The notes under the pieces were generated by a model, which was not told where the DNA came from, searched no databases, and was given only the letters and a program-made list of their open reading frames with translations. Positions 59,201-64,000 of a stretch of DNA of 64,000 nucleotides are shown one piece after another; the first letter of the stretch is position 1; the number at the start of each line of letters is the position of its first letter. The DNA is from Paranoxybacillus sp035645275 (GTDB lineage Bacteria > Bacillota > Bacilli > Bacillales > Anoxybacillaceae): positions 6,328 to 70,327 of the forward strand of contig DASQMX010000023.1 of NCBI GenBank assembly GCA_035645275.1. The letters run 5' to 3'. The position numbers and the translations under genes were made by a program.

Positions 59201-60499
59201 TTAATAAGCTAAAATTTTTTCTTTTCTCGCTGAAGAGGCATGTGGCAAAGATTGAATGAGCGGAAGATAGACACATACTTGAGTTCCTTTGTTTATTTCA
59301 CTTGTAATCTTAATAGTTCCGTTCATCGATTCGATAATACGGTAGACAACCATCATGCCGAGCCCGGTTCCTTTTGTACCTTTTGTTGTGAAATAAGGCT
59401 CGCCGAGGCGCTCGATTTGTTCTCCTGTCATTCCTACACCAGTATCAGAAATTCGAATCAGTACGTTATTTTTATCGAGCGATACATAAATATCCAATAA
59501 TCCTCCATTTGGCATCGCTTCAATGGCGTTTTTCATGATATTAAGTAAACACTGTTGGAACTTTTCCCGCTCCCCCTTCACATTGAAAGGGATGAGAGAA
59601 GTTTGAATTTCCACACTGCTCATGTTCGCTAATGGTCGTAAAATATCAATCACTCGTTCAATTTCTGTCTTTACATTGAGTTTTTCTACACATTCGGGAG
59701 CCGGTTTGGCAAACGTCAGATAGTCTGTAATAATCGCTTCTGCTCTATCTAGTTCTTCAATGGCGATTTTAATATATTCTTTTCGTTTTTCTAAAGGGAG
59801 CTGTTGCTGCTCTAATAATTGCATAAAGCCGCGTGATGCAGTTAATGGATTGCGCACTTCATGAGAAATTGAAGCAGCTAGATGACTGACTACTTCCATC
59901 TTTTCTGCGCGTATAATTCGTTTGCGAACTTCAATATTAGCTTGCAAAGCTTCTCTTAAATAACAAGTTAACAGCATGCTAAGTGGCTGAATTGGCAAAT
60001 AAACGAGCCACATCGTCCAGAAGAAATCGGAAAAGCCGTATAAAAGCCGAACCATGATAATCATTAACATTCCTGAGAAGCCAGATAACACAAAGCTAAG
60101 TAAAATTTTTTGTTTAGAGGATAAGGTGATAAACTTTTTGGATAGTAATACACAAATCACTGTTTGAAAAATCGCGGAAATGATAGTGATACTCAATCCC
60201 TTTCCCCCAAAAAGAGAACGATAACCGATTGTGACAATACATAAGAATACACTCGCTAGTGGTCCGCCATATAGTCCACCTAACCAAAAAGGAATTTGTC
60301 GTAAATCAAACATATATTCTTTATCAAAATCGACAGGAAAGGTAATACAAAAGATAATCGCAATTGCTGCAGAAGTAGTTAAAATGTGACGTTTTATTTT
60401 TTCTGAGATATTCCTTTCTTCCATCCATAAAGGAATGATAAAGATTGGAAGCAAAATAAAAAATAAGTTTAATAGAAAATCTTTAATAATCTCAATCAT
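59201..60499 (-). CDS. kinB: KinB-like sporulation sensor histidine kinase
   Basis: 432 residues. Five to six N-terminal membrane segments (1-182) with almost no external loops (5TM-Lyt-type sensor), then HisKA with phosphoacceptor His213 in ISHEVRNPLTASRGFMQLL and ATPase domain with N-box NIMKNAIEAM, G1 DTGVGM and G2 GTGLGMMVVYRI. Size and architecture match KinB (428 aa), which phosphorylates Spo0F to start sporulation; the SHEVRNPLT motif is typical of phosphorelay kinases. Start ATG 60499, upstream site weak (AGGACGGGCACCA). No kapB follows. Confidence 0.82.
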   Translation of the reverse strand: MIEIIKDFLLNLFFILLPIFIIPLWMEERNISEKIKRHILTTSAAIAIIFCITFPVDFDKEYMFDLRQIPFWLGGLYGGPLASVFLCIVTIGYRSLFGGKGLSITIISAIFQTVICVLLSKKFITLSSKQKILLSFVLSGFSGMLMIIMVRLLYGFSDFFWTMWLVYLPIQPLSMLLTCYLREALQANIEVRKRIIRAEKMEVVSHLAASISHEVRNPLTASRGFMQLLEQQQLPLEKRKEYIKIAIEELDRAEAIITDYLTFAKPAPECVEKLNVKTEIERVIDILRPLANMSSVEIQTSLIPFNVKGEREKFQQCLLNIMKNAIEAMPNGGLLDIYVSLDKNNVLIRISDTGVGMTGEQIERLGEPYFTTKGTKGTGLGMMVVYRIIESMNGTIKITSEINKGTQVCVYLPLIQSLPHASSARKEKILAY

Positions 60500-60928
60500 T
60501 GGTGCCCGTCCTTTAACACATATAAATATTAGTATTATTTACAATTTAGTAATTTTTTCAACAAAAATTATTTACATCTTACATTGTAAACAAAATTTAG
60601 CTAAAATGTTAAGACTGAATATTTCGAGTTTTTATAACATAAATCTTCATGGTTCAACATTTGTAGTAATCATAGATTGTGAGAACAAGTTCATGTGTTC
60701 ATTATTCTGAAAAGGAGATCATCTCGGCCATTCAATGGTGAAGCCCCTTGATTTAACGAATACGACAACGATCCTTATACTTTTTGTCGCTTAATGTTCT
60801 TTTTTGCGACTATTTCATATTCTTTAGTATAATTTGCTGAATTTTTTTTATTTATTATTCACGGAATAATTTTTTATAATCTTTAATATAAGTGAGTAAC
60901 GAGCAAAAGGATGAGGGAGGGATGTTAA
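60500..60928. other. Long intergenic region between divergent genes
   Basis: About 430 bases, AT-rich, no convincing gene. It contains TTTACATCTTACATTGTAAA (60572-60591), an imperfect inverted repeat near the kinB-like promoter, and an AAAAGGAGATC site at ~60711 followed by a 19-codon frame with poor spacing, which I do not call. Confidence 0.4.
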
Positions 60929-61177
60929 GTGATTAAAGTCTCCTGCAAACAATTGACGCGCTGGATTCAGCAAAAACAACCGGTAACGATTAAAACAGCA
61001 CAAGGGGAAACAACTTTTCTCATCGTAAAATTATATGAGGATGCCAAAAAATTGTTTGCTTACGACCGGCATGCGAAGTTAACAAAAATCGCATTGGATG
61101 ATATTATTTCTATCCAGCCTGTTCGAATTTATGGTTCGTTTTATGTACAAAATCGTCTCGTAAAAGCAATCTGGTGA
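60929..61177 (+). CDS. Unknown 82-residue protein
   Basis: Start GTG 60929, eight bases after GAGGGAGGG. Beta-rich basic protein: VSCKQLTRWIQQKQPVTIKTAQGETTFLIVKLYED then IALDDIISIQPVRIY. The single-domain beta pattern resembles small SH3/LSM-like folds, but I recognise no family. It has its own terminator, so it is a real monocistronic gene. Confidence 0.72.
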   Translation: MIKVSCKQLTRWIQQKQPVTIKTAQGETTFLIVKLYEDAKKLFAYDRHAKLTKIALDDIISIQPVRIYGSFYVQNRLVKAIW

Positions 61178-61208
61178 CTCTCTCTTTTTTAAGAGGGAGT
61201 TTTTTTTA
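61177..61208 (+). terminator. Terminator of the 82-residue gene
   Basis: Stem ACTCTCTCTT / AAGAGGGAGT (one G-U), T8. Confidence 0.85.
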
Positions 61209-61264
61209 TTGAGTAATTATTATATAGTAAATTTAATTAATAGAATTTCAAGGGGGAGAGGCAA

Positions 61265-62074
61265 TTGAAAGGTAAACGCATTGTTTTATGTGCATCGAGA
61301 AAATTAGAGGAAATGAGTACATTAATAAAAAAGCAAGGAGGAATACCGCTCTTAAGGCCTGCACAAGGCACCGTATTTGCTAGAGAAGAAGAGTTGAAAG
61401 AGGAGCTTCGTGCACTTATTGAAACAGAAATAGATTGGGTTGTATTCACAACAGGGATTGGTACAGAAGCAATTTTTTCAGCGGCTGAGAAGTTTGGATT
61501 AAAAGAGGCTCTTGTCGGGCGAATTCAAGGGGCAAATGTAGCGATTCGCGGCTATAAAACATTGTCGGCATTAAAAAAGATAGGAATTATACCGCATGTT
61601 TATAGTGATGATGGGACGACGAAGGGATTAATTGATACGCTGAGAGAGTTTGAGTTTAATGGAAAAAATGTTGTCATTCAATTATATGGGGATACCGCAC
61701 CGGCATTAAAACAATTTTTTGGACAAAGAGGAGCAAAATGTTCTGAATTATTGCCGTATCGACATATTGCACCGGAGCGTGAAATTCTTGAACAGCTTTA
61801 TAATGAGATTACAAGCGGTGAAGTCGATGCAGTTTGTTTTACCGCAGCGATGCAAGTGAGATTTTTATTTGAATTTGCAAAAGAATATAAGGATGTCGCA
61901 TCACTTCAGCGTGCATTTGGTCATCACGTCGTCGCTACAGCGGTTGGAAAAGTAACCGCTGAAGCTCTTCATGAAGAGGGGGTTCAGCGCGTCATTGCGC
62001 CCCAGCTGGAGCGAATGGGAGCGATGATTATTGAGCTGTCCGACTTTTTTAAAAAAGCAGGCTACAATGTCTAA
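61265..62074 (+). CDS. Uroporphyrinogen-III synthase-like (HemD family) protein
   Basis: 269 residues. Two-lobed HemD fold: RIVLCASRKLEEM, WVVFTTGIGTEAIF (loop 1), GANVAIRGYKTLSALKKIGI, YGDTAPALKQFF, VDAVCFTAAMQVRFLFEFA and HHVVATAVGKVTAEAL, matching the HEM4 pattern, in which the Thr/Ser of FTS/FTxxxxV and the Tyr of RY near 170 matter. It is away from any hemAXCDBL cluster, so it may be a second paralogue with a different role. Start TTG 61265 after GGGGGAGAGG. Confidence 0.78.
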   Translation: MKGKRIVLCASRKLEEMSTLIKKQGGIPLLRPAQGTVFAREEELKEELRALIETEIDWVVFTTGIGTEAIFSAAEKFGLKEALVGRIQGANVAIRGYKTLSALKKIGIIPHVYSDDGTTKGLIDTLREFEFNGKNVVIQLYGDTAPALKQFFGQRGAKCSELLPYRHIAPEREILEQLYNEITSGEVDAVCFTAAMQVRFLFEFAKEYKDVASLQRAFGHHVVATAVGKVTAEALHEEGVQRVIAPQLERMGAMIIELSDFFKKAGYNV

Positions 62075-62101
62075 AACCTTCTTTTTATAGAAACATGTTT
62101 T

Positions 62102-62149
62102 AGCGAGTTCGTTTGTTCTGGAAAAGAATCGAACAACTCGCTTTTTTAT
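62102..62149 (+). terminator. Terminator of the hemD-like gene
   Basis: Stem AGCGAGTT / AACTCGCT extended by CGTTTGTTC / GAATCG-type pairs, then T6. Confidence 0.8.
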
Positions 62150-62224
62150 GCGAACAAATTTTCTTGTTTTGTGGTATAATAATGGCTACATATCGTTTAG
62201 TTTAGAAAGAGTTAGGTGGTTTTC

Positions 62225-62746
62225 TTGCGGTATCATACACATATTGTAACATCATTGGCTATTGGTGGTGGCATTGCCTCACAAACTTCTCTATCGTTTA
62301 CGATTAGCTATGCTGCGGGAATTATCATCGGCAGTTTGCTTCCAGATATCGATGAGCCGAATTCTTATGTAGGCAGGCGGTCACTAGGAATGTCCAATAA
62401 AGTGAAACAGGCATTTGGACATCGCGGAATGACTCATTCCATTATTATCTGGGCAATCATTGCTGTTGTGCTGCTTTCGGAGTCCCGCTCTTTATTTTTC
62501 TATGGCTTCATCATCGGGTATTTACTTCATATTCTTGAAGACTTTTTTTCGGTCCAAGGCGTTCCGCTTTTTTGGCCGTTTCAGACAAAGCGTTATAAAT
62601 TTTTTATTACCTATCGGACTTCGAGTTTTTTAGAAATGGTCATTTTTTATATTTCGTTTGCCTTTTTTGTCTATATAGGTGTGAATCACCATTTATTTTC
62701 TGAACTATTCCAATCGATCATTACCTTTTTGCAACGATTATTGTAA
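62225..62746 (+). CDS. YdjM-like (DUF457) membrane-bound metal-dependent hydrolase
   Basis: 173 residues, four to five membrane segments. Conserved HTHIVTSLA near the start, LPDIDEPNS, FGHRGMTHS and GYLLHILEDFFSVQGVPLFWPF carry the His/Asp residues of the DUF457/YdjM family, predicted inner-membrane hydrolases (LexA-regulated YdjM in E. coli). Start TTG 62225, six bases after AGGTGG; a GTG nine bases upstream overlaps that site. Substrate unknown; members have been linked to phospholipid or wall metabolism and DNA damage. Confidence 0.85.
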   Translation: MRYHTHIVTSLAIGGGIASQTSLSFTISYAAGIIIGSLLPDIDEPNSYVGRRSLGMSNKVKQAFGHRGMTHSIIIWAIIAVVLLSESRSLFFYGFIIGYLLHILEDFFSVQGVPLFWPFQTKRYKFFITYRTSSFLEMVIFYISFAFFVYIGVNHHLFSELFQSIITFLQRLL

Positions 62747-62908
62747 AATGAAATTCCTCGAGGCGTTTTCCGTTTATTTTTCGTTATTTTTTGCTTTACG
62801 TATTAGTAGGAAAATACAAATAATAGAATGATGAAACTTTCGGGATGCCTTTATCGTATATACAATTTGTAGACGAAAACCGTTTGTTTTTGCAAAAGAG
62901 GTGGCCAT

Positions 62909-63181
62909 ATGGAAGCGCCGTTTGAGTTACTGATATATGTATTTCTTTTTAGCACGTTTTTCACGACGATTAAGCATTATTTTGTTTATCAAAAAGGAAA
63001 TAAATGGTTTATTCATCATATTCGTTTAGATGATGTAAAAAATGAAAAAATTTGTAGATATTATTTCATGACCATCTATCCTTTTCGAAATTTTTTTGTG
63101 TTGCAGCAGAGAAAAATTCCTCATAGTGATCAATCACGAGCTGCTGATGATGAAGGAAGTAGGCTCCTTGTTTTTCCATAA
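62909..63181 (+). CDS. Unknown small membrane-associated protein
   Basis: 90 residues starting ATG 62909 after AAAAGAGGTGG. One N-terminal hydrophobic helix (LLIYVFLFSTFFTTIKHYFVY) then a basic region. The last ~20 residues are of low plausibility (SDQSRAADDEGSRLL) and the frame ends just before the YidC ribosome binding site, so it may be frameshifted or truncated. No family recognised. Confidence 0.5.
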   Translation: MEAPFELLIYVFLFSTFFTTIKHYFVYQKGNKWFIHHIRLDDVKNEKICRYYFMTIYPFRNFFVLQQRKIPHSDQSRAADDEGSRLLVFP

Positions 63182-63209
63182 CGCAATGAAAAACAAGGAG
63201 GAAGCTAGT

Positions 63210-63875
63210 ATGAAGGGAAAATTATTTCTTCTTTTTTTGTTCATAGTAACCGTTTTAAGCGGCTGCGGTACAAATGCACCGATTAACGAAAACAGTCAAG
63301 GAATTTGGGATCATTATTTTGTCTATCCAATGTCAAAAATTCTATTAACGTTAGGTGCTTTTTTTGGCGATAATTATGGACTAGCAATCATTACCTTAAC
63401 GTTGATTGTTCGTTTCTTGTTATTGCCGCTTATGTTAAAGCAATTTCAAACAACTTTAGCCATGCAAAAGCTTCGTCCGGAAATTCAACGTCTTCAAGAA
63501 AAATATAAAGGCGCTGATTTACAAAAACAGCAACAAATGCAGCAAGAAATGATGCAACTGTATCAAAAGCACGGCGTGAATCCGATGAGCGGATGTCTAC
63601 CGGCGCTCATTCAAATGCCGATTTTTATGGCGCTTTATTACGCGATTTCGCGGACGCAAGAAATTAAGCTTCATTCATTTTTGTGGGTGCAGCTCGGACA
63701 CCAAGATCCATATTTCATTTTGCCGATTCTTGCTAGTTTAACGACGTTTATTTCCATGCGCCTTTCACCATCTGTTACCAGCGAAACATCACAGCAGATG
63801 GTGATGATGTCATACATCATGCCGGTAATCATTTTCATTGGCGCAAGCTCTGTTCCAGCCACGAGTGTTGATTAA
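63210..63875 (+). CDS. YidC/Oxa1/SpoIIIJ-type membrane insertase, C-terminus cut by an IS
   Basis: 221 residues remain of ~255-270. Lipoprotein signal with lipobox LSGC (Cys19), as in bacillar SpoIIIJ/YqjG. Core membrane helices with the conserved Arg in LIVRFLLLPLMLKQFQTT (hydrophilic groove), coiled cytosolic loop (EIQRLQEKYKGADLQKQQQ), and NPMSGCLPALIQMPIFMALYYAI. The protein should go on through the last helix (..VPAALSLYWVVGN type) but changes after SVPA and stops at 63873-63875, inside IS sequence. The last membrane helix is lost, so activity is doubtful. ATG 63210 with AAGGAGGAAG. Confidence 0.85.
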   Translation: MKGKLFLLFLFIVTVLSGCGTNAPINENSQGIWDHYFVYPMSKILLTLGAFFGDNYGLAIITLTLIVRFLLLPLMLKQFQTTLAMQKLRPEIQRLQEKYKGADLQKQQQMQQEMMQLYQKHGVNPMSGCLPALIQMPIFMALYYAISRTQEIKLHSFLWVQLGHQDPYFILPILASLTTFISMRLSPSVTSETSQQMVMMSYIMPVIIFIGASSVPATSVD

Positions 63876-63913
63876 CCATAAAATGGGATTGTAAGCAAAA
63901 AATCAGACAAAAA

Positions 63914-63971
63914 GAGCCACTCTCCTGTACAATGTTTGTTACCCCTAACAAAACACCAAGGAGAGTGGCTC
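63914..63971 (+). promoter_or_regulatory. Hairpin occluding the transposase ribosome binding site
   Basis: GAGCCACTCTCCT (63914-63926) pairs perfectly with AGGAGAGTGGCTC (63959-63971), which contains the Shine-Dalgarno AAGGAG. Read-through RNA from outside would fold and hide this site, a known way for IS elements to block translation from host promoters. Confidence 0.7.
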
Positions 63972-63975
63972 ATAT

Positions 63976-64000
63976 ATGAAAAAGATTACCACACTCATTC
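63976..64000 (+). CDS. Transposase, N-terminal fragment (runs off the window)
   Basis: ATG 63976 behind AAGGAGAG; only MKKITTLI is visible. Identified by its position inside the IS end, not by sequence. Confidence 0.5.

Larger units (their letters stand above)
63862..64000 (+). mobile_element. Left end of an insertion sequence inserted in the YidC-type gene
   Basis: Homology to YidC ends near 63861; what follows carries a long inverted repeat and the start of an ORF. The exact IS terminus and target duplication cannot be fixed because the right end lies outside the window. IS family not determined (ISLre2- or IS4-type possible). Confidence 0.6.

Noticed and set aside
60711..60794. 19-codon ORF after AAAAGGAGATC
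   Set aside because: The ATG is about 15 bases from the SD and the peptide has no recognisable feature.

Overview
The window looks like chromosomal DNA of an endospore-forming, probably thermophilic member of the Bacillaceae (Anoxybacillus / Parageobacillus / Geobacillus type). This rests on gene content and order, not on a database search. It has moderately AT-rich DNA, strong AGGAGG ribosome binding sites, frequent TTG/GTG starts, spore coat genes (cotD, cotY/cotZ type), a KinB-like sporulation kinase, and the order mrfA-mrfB-cotD-ypsA-gpsB-rnpB-ypsC, which matches Bacillus subtilis.

Layout. 1-7.3 kb: the 3' end of aspartase, a DUF5317 membrane protein with a 29-residue satellite ORF, a membrane GGDEF/HD-GYP enzyme, an L,D-transpeptidase, a metallo-beta-lactamase-fold hydrolase, and a SAM-I (S-box) riboswitch ahead of an unknown gene and a glyoxalase-fold gene. 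7.4-15.6 kb is accessory: a chimeric pseudogene (penicillin acylase plus LutA-like remnants), then a spore-surface island of three paralogous CsxC/SPOCS-like proteins with different low-complexity regions, a ParM-like actin with a ParR-like partner, and a CotY/CotZ-family coat gene. 15.8-21.8 kb: a DJ-1 family gene and a tripartite tricarboxylate transporter cluster (tctC, tctB, tctA) with a two-component system. tctA is frameshifted twice and the kinase and regulator are fused by an internal deletion. 22-28.4 kb: a thioredoxin-like gene, then glnQHMP with a GlnK/GlnL-like two-component pair. 28.5-31.1 kb: a YetJ-type BI-1 protein, a YwdH aldehyde dehydrogenase and a SpoIIE-type phosphatase remnant.

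31.3-39 kb is the conserved core block (MrfAB DNA repair, CotD, YpsA, GpsB, RNase P RNA, RNA methyltransferase), interrupted by a collapsed PAS-GGDEF-EAL gene. 39-48.9 kb: an orphan LytTR regulator beside a decayed LytS remnant, an XRE regulator, an ACT-domain malic enzyme, an RsgA-type GTPase (frameshifted) behind an unusual leader RNA, a GNAT, YjbQ and the fruRKA operon. 49-64 kb: ycgRQ, methionine aminopeptidase, a chemotaxis receptor, a four-gene operon with an ATP-grasp enzyme and DUF350 protein, FabG, an AzgA-type purine permease, the KinB-like kinase, a HemD-like protein, a YdjM-like protein and a YidC-type insertase whose C-terminus is cut off by an insertion sequence running off the window.

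The most interesting signals are: (1) a 19-codon basic leader ORF and two mutually exclusive hairpins, one sequestering the Shine-Dalgarno sequence, ahead of the rsgA paralogue at 42.75-42.92 kb; (2) the ParM/ParR-like pair inside a spore-surface island; (3) a dispersed hairpin element with TCAGAC cores (at least five copies), one core lying inside the aldehyde dehydrogenase reading frame; (4) an S-box riboswitch controlling an unrecognised gene. Many genes are decaying. Three of the lesions are single-base indels and could be sequencing errors; the deletions and the in-frame stops could not be explained that way.
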